A DNA stretch of 64,000 nt from Lumbricus terrestris (lineage: Eukaryota > Annelida > Clitellata > Crassiclitellata > Lumbricidae), in the NCBI GenBank assembly GCA_949752735.1, contig OX457047.1:7628344-7692343 (forward strand). The letters are read 5' to 3'. The notes under the pieces are model-generated. The model saw only the letters and a list, made by a program, of their open reading frames with translations, had not been told where the DNA came from and made no database searches. Both the position numbers and the translations under genes were made by a program. Position 1 is the first letter of the stretch, and each line of letters opens with the position of its first letter. Below, one piece after another: positions 34,354-47,500 of this stretch.

Positions 34354-35597
34354 CCCTTATAGGGTCACGATTTTTCTCAACCGATTTTGGTCACCGGGGG
34401 GTAAAAAAATACCCCCACTTTGATTCGCATGTTTCCTATGATAAACTCCGATTTTCAAGTATAAAACTAATAGAAGTTAATTATAGAAGGTTCGCAGAAA
34501 GCACTGGAACCAAAGTAGCATATGCAGCACTGCAGGAAAGTCAAAATGGCGGACAAAATGGCGGCCAGAATCTTAAATGGCTATAAGTGAAGTTATGTAT
34601 GCAATGGAGACATGATTTCAAAGTCTAAATCAACATTTTCAAGGTCAAAGAATGCAATGGAACCAATGTCACATAGGCCTATGTGGCACTGAGAGAAAAT
34701 CAAAATAGCGGACAAAATGGCGGTAAGAATATTAAAATGGCTATTAGTGAAGTCATATGTGCAATGGAAACATAATCTCAGGGTCTACATCAGCATTTTT
34801 GAGGTCAAGGAATGCGATGGAATCAATTTCACTCATATGGCACTGCAAGGAAACCACAACTGGGATAAAATGGCGGTCAAATTCTTGAATTGGCTTTCAG
34901 TAAAGTTCTGTTTCTAATGAAAATGATTTAATAATTTCTTGGTCAAATAATTTCATGAAAGCCACATTCTATATGTAGCATTGAGCCTATTATGCAATGA
35001 AATTATCATATCAAGTCGACATTTTTAGTAACCTATGATAACACTGCAGTTTAACTATTGCTGGAATTCATACTTCAATGTTTCATAATTTGATCTATCA
35101 ATAGTTTCAATGTTTCATGACTTGCCAGATAAAGGGTATACAGCCTATTCAGGCCTTGTTACTGTCAATGAATTTGCGCTAAAGTGTAAGCTTACATGGC
35201 AAGATCGCACTTCGACAGCAGCAGGGCTTGATGCTACACTTGTTAACTTCGCATTATTTGCTGTAGACATTTCATTTATTCATCCTAATTGTATGAAACC
35301 AAAACGATTTATATTATAATGATAAGGGCACATTTTAACAGCAAGACACTCACGTGTAAAGCATGCATAGTGCTATTTTTAAAAATTCCTGAGTAAAATA
35401 GCTAGAATGTGGTACATTTTCGTACTTTATAGCTGATTTGGGTGCATGAATAACTAATGAAACTGGATGCATTCTGTGCATGAAACATATGTAGGAAAAG
35501 TCATATAAGCGATTTCTTCAACTATTTTCAGGGAATAACATTTCCGTGAAAAACCGAGATGGGGTATTTTTTTACCCCCCCAGTGACCCTATAAGGG
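34354..35597. mobile_element. piggyBac-like element, 1244 bp
   Basis: TTAA at 34350-34353 and 35598-35601; ends CCCTTATAGGGTCAC and GTGACCCTATAAGGG. Subterminal palindromes GGGGTAAAAAAATACCCC lie at both ends. Three diverged direct repeats (ATGGCGG..AAT.TTAAATGGCT, 34550, 34715, 34870) lie within. No transposase. Confidence 0.82.
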
Positions 35598-36105
35598 TTA
35601 AAATAATAAGAGAAAATAACGTTAGAAGACTTGTTATTGGATAACTCTTAATTTCTTAAACCTATTATATTTTATCATCTTCTCCTCTAGGTCTCTGTCT
35701 CCGAGGCTGGCTGAACTGTCCGATGCCTCTTCCTCAAACTTGCCATAGGCCTATCCATTTGTTATTATCCAATCCAGCATAACCTGTCGTGGTCCTCCTC
35801 TTGTTCGCTTCCCTACATGTTTTCTTCATGACCGTTCTACGCAGTGAGTCTGGCCTCAGCCTGTATCCTATCCACTTCCTTTGTCTCGATCTCTTTCACT
35901 GTGTAGGCTTACTCTTCTCCGATAATTCCTAGACCTAGATAATTGGTGCAAGAAGATCGGGACGCTCTAAAGAGCAGTTTGTTAGGATATTATTGGAATC
36001 TGCAAAAGAAATAAATGATGCTATATTTTATTAGACCTGGAAATAGGAAGAACGAACTTATAAATCATAAGAAGACTGGAGGTCTTCGAAATGTGGGCGT
36101 GGGCA

Positions 36106-36888
36106 TAGTTGTAAAAAACGTTTTTTTCGTTTTTTATTCTCTCCCAAAAAACGTCGTTTTTTTCGTTTTTTATTTTTCCCATCGTTTTTTATCGTATTTT
36201 TCGATTTTTATGTAACTTTATTTAATTATTTACTGTCTAATATTATTTTCCTTAATTTAATTTTTGTCTGATATTCCATACGTTTTCACCGTACTCTCAA
36301 GGATGCAGCTATATAGGGTATTTATGCAATTATTGTTTAAGTCATAATTTTGAGAAATACATGTAGTGGATCCCTACAAGAAATGAAATTTGTAAGAGTT
36401 ATTTTGATATAAAATTCTTGGGCCTATAATTAATATTTATAAGTAACAAATTTAAGTACAAATGTACTATATATAATTTAGTACACATCTGTGGTTTTTG
36501 CTTCTGATTAGATTTTAATTGTGCTATGTCGATCAGCATAAACTTATAATGTGGACTTATGTCTACAATTTAAATCTGAAAAGATTTCAATAGGCCTACC
36601 TCTAATTTGTCCAAATTTCTTATTAAACCAAAGTTATAAGAAAAAAACCGTGGCAGATTAATGTTACTTATAACAATTCATTTGGCCTAATAACAAAGTT
36701 GTGTTATTTGCAGTTTCTTGATAAAATTGCATAAGCAAGGTTTTTACGCTGAAAATTAAATTTCAGATGCAGCAAAGGTAAATTATTTTCCGTTTCCGTT
36801 TTTTATCGTTTTTTTTGTCGTTTTTTATTATTTCGAAAAAACCGACTTTTTTACGTTTTTTATTTTATTTTCATCGTTTTTACATCTA
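36106..36888. mobile_element. Inverted-repeat element with about 10-bp target duplication, 783 bp
   Basis: Ends TAGTTGTAAAAAACG and CGTTTTTACATCTA; flanks TGGGCGTGGG on both sides. T-rich runs with CGTTTTTT blocks at both ends. The long duplication does not fit hAT or piggyBac; superfamily unknown. Confidence 0.65.
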
Positions 36889-37005
36889 TGGGCGTGGGGA
36901 ACAATGAAGAAAATCAACTGGAATGACCATTTACAGTGTAGGCCTAAGCATATAGGGCTTAATATAAGTAACATTTGAAGAATCTAGCCGCTCGTTCCTT
37001 CTGTC

Positions 37006-37268
37006 CAGTGGCGTAGCCAAGGTGCGTTTCGCGGATTAAAACCCCCATTGGTCTAGGGAAAAAGTTTTTTTAAAGGTTATTTATCCACTTAAATAAGAAA
37101 GACAAAACAATTGCTTGTAGTAACAATTGTTTTTCTTACTTTATTCCCTTTGTTACTTTATTCCATTTTATTTGCTGTGGATCTAATACTGTTGGGTTGG
37201 TTTCGGAAAGGGTATCCGATCAGGCAAAAACACCAACCCCCCATGAAAAATTCCTGGCTACGCCACTG
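37006..37268. mobile_element. hAT-like MITE (CAGTGGCGTAGCC family), 263 bp
   Basis: Ends CAGTGGCGTAGCC and GGCTACGCCACTG with perfect 8-bp duplication CTTCTGTC. Sister copy at 42883-43146. Confidence 0.9.
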
Positions 37269-37824
37269 CTTCTGTCACGTATTGTAGACTTATATTTACT
37301 AGTGTAGGAAACTTTTCCTTGGAAACAATTACATGCGTACCAAAGGAAAAGTATCCCTTGGCTGTATAGTGTAGTCCTATACTCATTAGTAAACACGGTA
37401 TAATTACATGCGTGCGGGAGAACTTTGCCATGGTAGACCAGTGGCTGACAGAAGACTGAGAGGAGGGCCCGCAAGGTTACCACAGCACCCGGGCCCGCAC
37501 TAGCCTTAATGCGGCCCTGCAGGTAGAACATCTGGCAAACTAGATGAAGTGTCGGTTGTTTCCATAAATACGCATAGAGACATCGAGCAGAAACGGACTA
37601 TTGCTGAGATTTCAATCGGCTGCCGTCACAACACACGCATACTTTATTACTCTGCACTTTGCTGTTATGCCTGCACCTCGGAATTCAATGCTAGCATGAC
37701 GATCACTGTATTACAAATGAATATATACATAATGTAGAGCTGCTACGGTACTATTAAAATAGTAATAATGAAGAACCAAGTGACGTACGCTGAACAGCAA
37801 GGTGTGCAAAGCAGTTTGCAATAT

Positions 37825-38198
37825 ACACTGTGACGGCATCTGATCGAAATCTCCGCAATAGTTGTTTTTCCACAGTGAATCTCAATGTAGATATTATTTT
37901 TCATGCTTGTCACTTGAAACAACAGATATTATTTCATTTCGTTTACCAGATGTACAATTGTAGGCTACATGTACCACGTGTCTCGTGCCACGCAATATCT
38001 TACGACTGCAGCAGTGCTTGTAAACACAGACGTCTTGGTAGCCTGTGGGCGAGTTTAATTTTATTATCTAGAGCCAAAAGATCGGGGGTGCTGCAACGAA
38101 CACCTGTTGCATCCAACCCGTTTTAAGATATTCAGGCAGACCTGTTTGCATGAAAACAAGATTGCATTCTGTCTTCTGTCTATAATTGGCATCAGGAG
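37825..38198 (+). promoter_or_regulatory. ACE gene B 5' flank / probable promoter
   Basis: GTGACGGCATCTGATCGAAA and TCCGCAATAGTTG align with the gene A flank (8165-8200). The match fades toward the start codon. No clear TATA box. Confidence 0.45.
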
Positions 38199-38435
38199 AT
38201 GTTTTATTCGGGAATTTTCATTATTTCCCTTTACATACATGTAGTCCTAGGCTCTACATGTACAATACATGTATGTGGACGAGAACCGAAAGTCGAGAAG
38301 GTGACTGACGAGACGTTGGCGGAGCAGTGGCTTCAGGAGCTGGACGGAAGTATGGCGAAGGTGGGTAGCGAAGCCTTGCATGCGCTGTGGAACTACCAGA
38401 CCAACATGACAGCGGAGAACAACGGTCGCCTCTCG
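38199..38435 (+). CDS. ACE: ACE B exon 1
   Basis: Signal peptide, then [20 protein letters not shown] and [13 protein letters not shown]. Donor TCG|GTAGGT, phase 0. Confidence 0.93.
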
Positions 38436-41400
38436 GTAGGTCTTGATCTATGACTTAAGATGCGTTTTTCATACGCTTCATAGCCGGTGACCCGTCAAAA
38501 GCGCGCATGGCAAAAGCGCGCAGACAAATGCGCGCAGACAAATGCGCGCAGACAAATGCGCGCAGACAAATGCGCGCAGTGACAGAAACGCGCACGACAA
38601 ATGCGCGCAGACAAATGCGCGCAAGAAGAACAAATGGGCCAAATATTGTTCTTATAAATGGATCGTTTTGACTTGCCGGCGAAAATCATGAAAGACTACG
38701 ATGAGATAATAAACAATATCAAGCACAGACTACAATCAAACAAGTGGGGCCGAAAACATGCGAAGTCATAAACTCAGGACAGAGAGTGTATGAAACATTT
38801 ATTTAACATTATAATGCGAGAATTCACCGAATATTGGAATTCATTTCGAATGAGTTCGAAATAATTATGTGTAATTAGGCGTTAAATAGACAATATTTGT
38901 GTTTAAATTACATGTTCCCGATATATAACGTACTAGCTGCGGTACCTGGCGTTGCCCTGGAAATTTAGGATTCGACCCGCTCCCGGCCACGACCCCACCA
39001 CTCCACAACCACCCCACTGCACTCCACAACACTGCGACCTCCACTTGTACGCTCCGACCTCCACTTGTACGCCACCCGTGAAATGTGAGTTTTCGGGAGA
39101 ATTTCCTTCCCACCCGCCACCCCCACGCCCTCCACACACCTCCGGGCCCATAAAAGTCGCCGGTTCCTGGGGAGTTACACCCCCTGCCCTCTCTCGGCAG
39201 GCCTGAGAATAAGCGTATTCAATTGACGATGGCATTGATTGATTACTGCTTAATTTAAGTAATTAGGCGAATTGCCGTTGATTCGAACGCTACTGTAGGT
39301 CGAGGCCAGTATACGTGCGGTGCAGTTCGGGAGGGAAATGTGCAAGAATGTTTCACGCTTCGACTGGAAGAATTTCACTGATCCAAGTCTCATTAGACGG
39401 TTCCAGAGGATCTCACACTGTACACGTTTGAGCGATGACGAATTCAGATTGGTAATGAAAAAATACAACCATACAGAAAGAAATTTCACTTATCACCACC
39501 TTCATTACTAACATAGTCATCGTCGTCGTCGTCGTCATCATCGTCGCCATCATAATAGCCTTCCATATAATCATATTGGTCAGTATCATGATGATGATGA
39601 TGATGATGGACTGAGCCGTCGGTACGACGGATCTCACGTCGCGAGTAGTGTTCTAGTCCTGGGCATCAAGTGCTCCCATGTTCAGCGCATTGCTTCTTTG
39701 CTTTGCGCCGCTGCCGCTTCTCCTTAAGCTGCGCTATCCTTTGATTTTCGAATTCCTCCACCGCCTCGCTGCATGCACCGCGCCATTCCAAGCGCTCCGC
39801 CGCTAATTCCTCCAGATCAGCAGCTGCCATGCAACACTTTTTCAGGTTGGACTTCAGATTGTCTTTGTATCGCTTATATTGTCCTCCCTGCGCCCGGGTA
39901 CCTTGTGCAAGCTGACCGTAAAAGATTTGTTTTGGGATCCGCGATTCAGCCATGCGAACAACGTGTCCAGTCCAGCGGAGCTGTGCAGCTGTTAGCATGG
40001 CCTCAATGCCCGTGATGCCACAGCACTCAAGGACCGCAGTGTTGGGGAGCAGGTCCTGCCATCGTATGTGGGCTATTCTTCGAAGACACATCATGTGAAA
40101 TCGGTCGAGCCTAGCTATGTGCCTGCGATATGGTGTCCACGATTCGCATCCGTAGAGAAGCGTCGTCAGCACAACTGCTCTGTAGACTGCGACCTTGGTG
40201 GCCAGGTGAATGCCATGGTTGTTCCACAGTCGTCGCGAGAGCTTTCCGAATGCGGCGCTTGCCTTAGCCAGTCGAGCAGTAACCTCCTCATCAATGTTTG
40301 CAGCGCTAGAGAGGATGCTACCGAGGTAGCAGAATTTGTCTACCACTTTGAGAGTCGCACCACCTGCTGTGATGATCGGAGGAGTGCATGCAGTCTTGCT
40401 GTTGTCTGTCTGCAACATGACTTCTGTCTTCTTTAGGCTGACGGTGAGTCCGAAGCGACGGGCAGCACATGCAAAGCGGTCAAAGAGCTGCTGCGCCATG
40501 GTCTGTGTGTGTGTGCCATTAGTGCACAGTCATCAGCATAGAGCAGATCACGTATGATCGCCGAGTATCATAGTAGGCTAATTGCCCCGCTTTCTCCGAT
40601 GTGCGTATCCCTATCTTCACCTACCAATAAATTATTGTCAAGCTGTTAAAGATAAATCCAATTACCCTACAGTAGCTATCGTCCGTTTCTTCCTGATCTC
40701 GTATAATAATTATTAGAGCTCATCCCTTTGATCATACTGAAGGAAGATTCCACATCCAACCTTGCAACATGGAAACATAAATTGCGTCTCTAAAACAGAT
40801 TGACCGAATATCGACTAGACTAGATAAATTTCAATCAGACCGGATGTGACAAGATTGGCATACTTTAGACAAGATTGTTTCTTCACGTTCAGTTGAGTCA
40901 ACTGACAAGAAACATGTCGACAATCTACGACAAAGCAGAGATCTGTAAAGGCAACTCAGGCAGAGGAACCGGTAATGAAGGTTGCATCAAGGAGAGCACA
41001 GGTAATAAAAGATCCCCGACATCACAGAATGACAATAAAATTTAATTATTTACGTTAGGTGTGGACAGCCTTGAACTTGCAGGTAGATCACTTAAGCGTT
41101 AATTTCACTTCGTAGGTAGACGTCATGATTTGTTTAATAGGTAGTCAACTTCCTCACAAGCAGGCAATTCTGACCTCACATGTCGATAATCTTTGCCTCG
41201 CAGAAAGACAATCTTCACCTTGCAATCAGACTATCTTTATCATTCCGCAACACAAGAATACAAAGAATGGGTAAAGATAACGACGTTGCTGCTGATGCTG
41301 CTGCTGCTAAAGATTATGATGGCAATAATGATGACGACGACGGCGACGATGATGATGATGATGGTGGTGGTGATAATGATGATGATGCTGATGAAGGCGA

Positions 41401-41501
41401 TGGTGGTGGTGATGATAATGATTATGATGATGACGATGTTGATGATAAGGGCGATGGTGGCGATGATGATGATGATGATGCTGATGATGATGACGGTGAT
41501 A

Positions 41502-41554
<53 letters not shown>

Positions 41555-44500
41555 AATGAACTTGACGACAATTGCAGGTCTGGAGACGCTAATGGCGACA
41601 TCAAGAGACTGGGCAGAATTGCTGTGGGCGTGGGAAAGTTGGCACAACGTCAGTGTTAAGCAATTGAAACCGTTATTCATTGATATGATTTCACTTGTTA
41701 CCAAGGACAGCAAGCTACGAGGCAAGTATGGATCCAGACTAGCAGGCTGTCGTTTGTTCCTGGCATCGAAACAATGAAAATGCATATGCCCCTATAAACC
41801 AGCAATAAGAACAATGCATATTTTTGGTGGAGTTAGGAGAAGGAGGAAAGTACTGAATTGGCGATGGTAAAAATTTGGAGCGTGCGCCTGAGTCTATAAG
41901 CTCTGACTCTTCACCAAACTCTTAATCGTGCATCAGCCCTAAAACCAGACCCTGACCCTGATCTTAAACCTAGATCCAATGTCAATCCTTTCTCATATAG
42001 GCCTAACTAACCTAGACCGGAAACAAAATTTGCTACTACTTGATCTGAACTCTTGGTCATCAATGAATGAATCAATCAGTCAATCAATCAATCAACCAGT
42101 CAGTCAGTCAGCCAGTCATCAGTCAGTCAGTCAGTCATTCAGACAGTCAGTCAGTCAGTCAGTCAGTCAGTCAGTCAGTCAGTCAGTCTATCAATCAATC
42201 AGTCAGTTAATCAGTCAATCAATAAATAAATAAATCACTCACTCACTCAATCAATCAGTCAATCAATTAATCAATCAATTAATTAATCAATCAGTCAGTC
42301 AATCAATCAATCAATCAGTCAGTCAATCAATCAATCAATCAGTCAGTCAGTCAGTCAGTCAATCAGATTTTATATAGCGCCCTTTCCAGATGCATATTCA
42401 GAGGCGCTCATGGCCGAGATCAAGCGAAAATAAAAGTATTCAACAGTTTGTGAAATTGAGAACAGTTTGGGAAGGGCCGCATAGTTAAGGGAAGTCCATT
42501 CCAGGTTGTTGTATCAACCACAGAGAACGAACGGCTCTGCATTGTCACAGAGCGAGTGAAAGGAACCATTGAGTCACCATGGGCAGCAGAGCGCAGTGCG
42601 CGGCGGCTTATGCAAGTGGAAAGGGGAGGCAAAGCTCACGCAGTAAGAGAAGTGCCCAACGTGATAATGATAACTGGTGATAATTTTTTTGGTCAAGCAA
42701 AACAATTGTTTGTCAAACAAAATTTCTATCACAATCCTAATTGTTGCAACGACGTAGGCCTAAGATCCAGCATGAGCATGAATCTCAAATAAACCATGGC
42801 ACTGGGCTTGACTACAAGTCCAAGTTGTAGCTTACTCTAAACTAATCGCCAGTCACGGACCAACGTCTTATTCAAGCGTCACCAGTGGCGCAGACAAGGG
42901 GGGTTTCGGGTGTTAAACTCCCCCATTGGCATTGGAAAAAGTTTTTTAAAAGTTATTTATCCACTTAAATAAGAAAAACAAAAACAACTGCTTGTAGTAA
43001 CAATAATTATTGTTTTTCTTACTTTATTCCCTTTGATACTTTATTCCCTTTTTATTTACTGTTACACTGTAGGGTTGATTTCAGAAAGGGTATCCGGCCA
43101 GGCCAAAAAACCAAACCCCCATGAAAAATTTCTGGCTACGCCACTGAGCGTCACCCATACCTAACTCCAACCCCAAGTCCTAAATCCAGCCCTACCTAAA
43201 TCAAATCGTAATTTACAAAGTAGAAAAATGAGACATCAATCAATAAATTATATTCCTGGTTCCAACTATTAGCCTAATACACAGTGGCGGCGCCAGACAC
43301 TTTTTGTAGCCAGGGCATAGCCAGGGCAATCACACAAGTAACCAGGGCAGAGGTCGAGTCGCGTACGGGCTTACACAGGCCTATAATTTTGCGCTACCAT
43401 GCACGCCATAAATCACCCACCCTACACTATTAGGGTTGGCTGGTCAGAGATCAAATGCGCGAAGCCATAAAACCGAACACATTGACATTTGAAAAGCAAA
43501 TTTTAGAAACCTTATACAGGATGGGCCGTAAAAAAGCCCCCCCCCTTAAGTGTTTTGCCAATAAAATTATCTTGGCCAGATGTAAAAAATTAATAAAATT
43601 TTACAGACTTAAAGACAATTCATATTTACGCAGAGTGGCCAGATTTCACCGCAATATTTCGAACAGAACAAGAGTTATATCACTTTCAGTGAGACAACCG
43701 ACTTTTTGACGATTAAAAAACATAGCCTAATGCAACAAAAGTAGCAACAAAGCAATTTTTAGAAGTCTCGTCTCAAATAATAATATTATTGTTATCAAAT
43801 TAACGGGAAAGTACACCACATCTTGTGTTCAATGTGTTAACCGCCAATGCCCACACTAGTTTTGAGTCTTTTGCACAGTTTTTGATGGACTTGGTGATGT
43901 GTTCCAGAGATAAATCTTCCCAATCAACTCCAATGCGACCATCAATTTTCAGTCTCTTATCGTTCGTGGTTTTGGCTGCAGATTGTGGTATTTCTCGAGC
44001 AATAGCTCTCCACAGTTGATAAAGTCATCGAGTTCAAATCCGGATATTTGGAACCATTGTTCTTCTCAATGAAACCAGCCAGCACAGCAATATTGACGTT
44101 GAGCCGATCTCCTTTCGTCAACGGCACATTTCTTAACTCTCTATTTAAATTTAGCTCTTCATTTTTCTGCAATCACTGTTTATCAGAGTGAGCGGTGTTT
44201 GCAGCTTTATCTCCAAGGCCTTGCTCATGAAGTGTATGAATACACATTTTGTCTGCCATTGACATACCTGCCTGGGCATTTTAATTTGATAGAAATTTCG
44301 ATTTTATTATTTTAAAACAATATTACTAACCAGAAAAATTCTTTATTTAGGTCCTACCAACTTAACAGTCATCTTGCTAAATGATGCCACAGCGACGTGC
44401 AGCTATGCTTGTACCTGCTTTTTTCTAAATAATATTAACGATTTTCTGAACCAATTGTTTGAGATGTTACTTAATAAATTCGTTTTTTGTTACTTTTTGC

Positions 44501-47500
44501 TGCGTCATGTTTTTGAATCGTCATAATTTTTATAACAGTGAGTGGTCTCACTAAAAGTGATATAACTTTTTTTGTCTGAATATTTTAATGAAATCTGACC
44601 ATCATGTGAAAATATGAATTGTATTTAAGCCTCTAACATTTCATTTAAAATTACTACCTCTGGCCAAGATTTTGGCCAAAAAACTTTAGGGTCATTTTAT
44701 GGCCCAACCTGTAGACCAATCTCTGTGACTTAATGAAGCATTGCAAATCCTCTTTTCAGTAGCATTTCGAAAGCAAAGCGTTCAGCAAGTAAAGTTACTG
44801 AGTCAGGTATACAAGTCTATTGTCTACGCAAAATGTTTACGTTTCAATTGAAAAACAATAAAGCGACAGCTGGGCCCATGCGCTGGTAATTGTATACGGC
44901 AATGTGGATAATCAGCAACAGAATTTTTCCCTGCAAGAATTTTTGCCCCACCAGAATGTTTGCCCTGCCAGAATTTTCCCTGTCAGAACGTTTGTCCTGC
45001 CAAAATTGTATGGTCTTTTCCTGCCAGAATGTTTGCCCTGCCAGAACTTTTGCCCTGCCAGAAAATTGCCCTGCCAGATTTTGTTCTCTCCATGAACTTT
45101 TGCCCTGCCAGAATTTCGCCCTGCCAGAGAGCGGACGGACGTGATCAGTAAGAAGCAATATATATTATGCCCGAACAAAAATTTAATTCTCCCAGGGTAA
45201 AATTTCTGGCAGGGCAACGACCAGGGCAACAGCCAGGGCAAAGGCTTTTTTACCAGGGCATTTGCCCTGCCATGCCCTGGCGTAGCGCCGCCACTGCTAA
45301 TACAAGAATGTTTGTGCTGGAATCTTGGACCTGCTTAAGGCAGAAGACCAAAGAAGAAGAACTATAACTAGCTCGGAAACAATAATCTAGTAGACGCTAT
45401 ACGCTCGAAGATAGATGTCTATTGTGATTATACAGGCTATGCGGATTTCGGCGATTATTGGCGAAGTGCGTTTGAGTTGGAGAACTTTGCTTCTGTTTGC
45501 GAGGAGCTCTGGCAACAGGTCAAACCTCTTTACCAACAGCTACATGCTTACGTTAGAAGGAAACTCATGGACAGCTATCCGCAGAACATCCAGGACTTCC
45601 CCAGCACTCGACATATTCCAGCTCATATCTTAGGTGAGTTCAGTAGTCTTAAAGGTGAGGCAGAGAAGAACACAAATCAGTTGACTGAAGTCAGTCGAAT
45701 CGAACTCCAAACCGATTGTTTTTTTATATACCGGTAATCAACTTGGTAGTAAAATGGATGAATTGATACGCAAATAATGAAGTAGACCAGTAAAAAATAC
45801 ACCAATAATAAGCTGCTAAGTAGATACTAAGAAATAAAGAAAATATCACTAGGCTAAATGAAAAAATGAAGCGATAATAATTATTATAAGCGAGTAAATG
45901 GGAAAATAACCAAAGCGAGTTACTATAACATAATTATGGACTAGGCCTACGTCGGAATTAGGATGCAAATTTAACCCTCAGGCTACCAAGCTTATTTTGT
46001 AACACTGACTACCAAGGGGGGGGGGGTGGTTACCACCCCCCTCTGGATTTTGGGTTTGGTTTGAGATATCATAACTTGTAAAACACCATTTGATTCAGCA
46101 TTCATTTCTGCACAAAATGGTATATTTAGGTTCAGAAAATATGAATGCCCCTCGAAATTATGAATTTTTTACCACGGGTACCCGTCGATTCCACAAAACG
46201 TAGCCTATACTTACGCATAAGGAATAATTATATTAGATTCTGTGTGTTTTATACATGATTTATATATAAAAAGTAGTTTACATATAATAAAGTCCAATAT
46301 TCAACTATAAAAACTAGTAATAAGTCTGTTTTATGTTCAATCAAAACAAAAAAACATGTTTTAGCCGCTTAAAAACGTTTACGCAGACATAATTATCGGC
46401 TTGCGTTGTAAAAAAACCCAACATTTTCACACATTTTAATTTATTTTTAGCACTTCCGGTCTTCAAAAGACAAATTATTTAGTATTAGAAAATAGCCCTA
46501 AATGCCCTCTACAGACTGGCATAATTTATTTCTATTAAAAAATAAATTATGGATAAGTTATAATAGCAAAAACATGACAATTTTATGAAAATAAAACACC
46601 TTTATATATATTTTGATTTATTTTGAGCACTTCCGGTTGTCGAAAGACAACTCAGTGAGCATGGAAATGTAGCCCCACATTCCCTCTATAGAATGGTATA
46701 ATTTGTGTCTCTTAATATTAAAGGGCATAAAAGTTACAGACGATATTCTAGGGGGGTGGTATCCACCCCCTGTTACCTTGGGTATATCGGGTGTAACTTT
46801 TGAACGGTAGGGGGCATCATCAAATATTTTAGCTCAAAATGTGTCTACAGCTACTAATTTTTTCAAAATTTTATTCCAGACGGAACGCGTTTGATTTGCG
46901 AAAAACCTAGAAGGGGGGTGGCAACCACCCCCCCTTGGTAGCCCGAGGGTTAAGAAACAAAGGATTAAAATAGATCAAGGTGTGAAAAAGGCAGTCACAC
47001 GCAAGGGTAACGCCTGATTTCGTGTTATTACCTTTCAATAATTAATTAATTCATTCATTCATTCATTCATTCGGAGCATTTATATAGCGCCCCTTCAAGA
47101 AACTACTCAGAGGCGCTCCCAGCCCAACCACGAACAAAGAAAAAACTTGAGAGACTTGTAAAACCCAGCCGGATGGACCACAAGTAGAGAGCGAAGCGGG
47201 AGATCCTTCCAGACAGTAGGCTCCACGACTAAGAAAGCACGGCGCTGCTTAATAGCCAAGCGAGCCCGCGGAACCAGAAGCTCACCCCTAGCCGAAGAGC
47301 GAAGTACACGACGCGCTGTTTACCTTTGTTTACAGGTAATATCTGGGCACTGAACTGGGCCAGCATTCGTGACTTGGTTCAGCCATTTCCAAACAGTTCC
47401 GCTATAAACGTTACAAAAATTCTCCAGGATAAGGTTTGTGCAGAGAATAATTTTTCGTCTAGGCTAATTGTTTGTCGCTATCACCTTGGAAGTCTTTTTA

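Larger units (their letters stand above)
33833..37519. mobile_element. hAT-like element, 3687 bp, host to several nested insertions
   Basis: Ends CAGGCCCGCATTAAGG and inverted CAGGGCCGCATTAAGG, with perfect 8-bp duplication CAGGTAGA (33825-33832 and 37520-37527). Subterminal CACCCGGGCCCGCA blocks lie at both ends. At least four other elements are nested within it. No intact transposase. Confidence 0.82.
33439..37665 (-). pseudogene. ACE: Inverted, broken copy of ACE exon 1 and 5' flank, split by a hAT element
   Basis: Minus strand. 33439-33658 matches exon 1 of ACE A: a signal-like start, [24 protein letters not shown] and WNFNTDMTE, then the donor position. Two lesions are visible: a frame change with a stop just before NEVLAEQ, and TAG in place of the last sense codon before the donor (33441-33439). 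The 5' flank follows to 33832 and resumes at 37520-37665 after the 3.7-kb hAT element, colinear with 8150-8421. No further exons of this copy were found. Confidence 0.88.

Noticed and set aside
41180..41785. Acidic Asp-rich protein of 159 residues and its shadow frames
   Set aside because: Read through the (GAT)n tract and, in another frame, into ACE B exon 4; not a separate gene.
42065..42233. Ser-Gln-Ser-Val repeat protein
   Set aside because: Read through the AGTC microsatellite.
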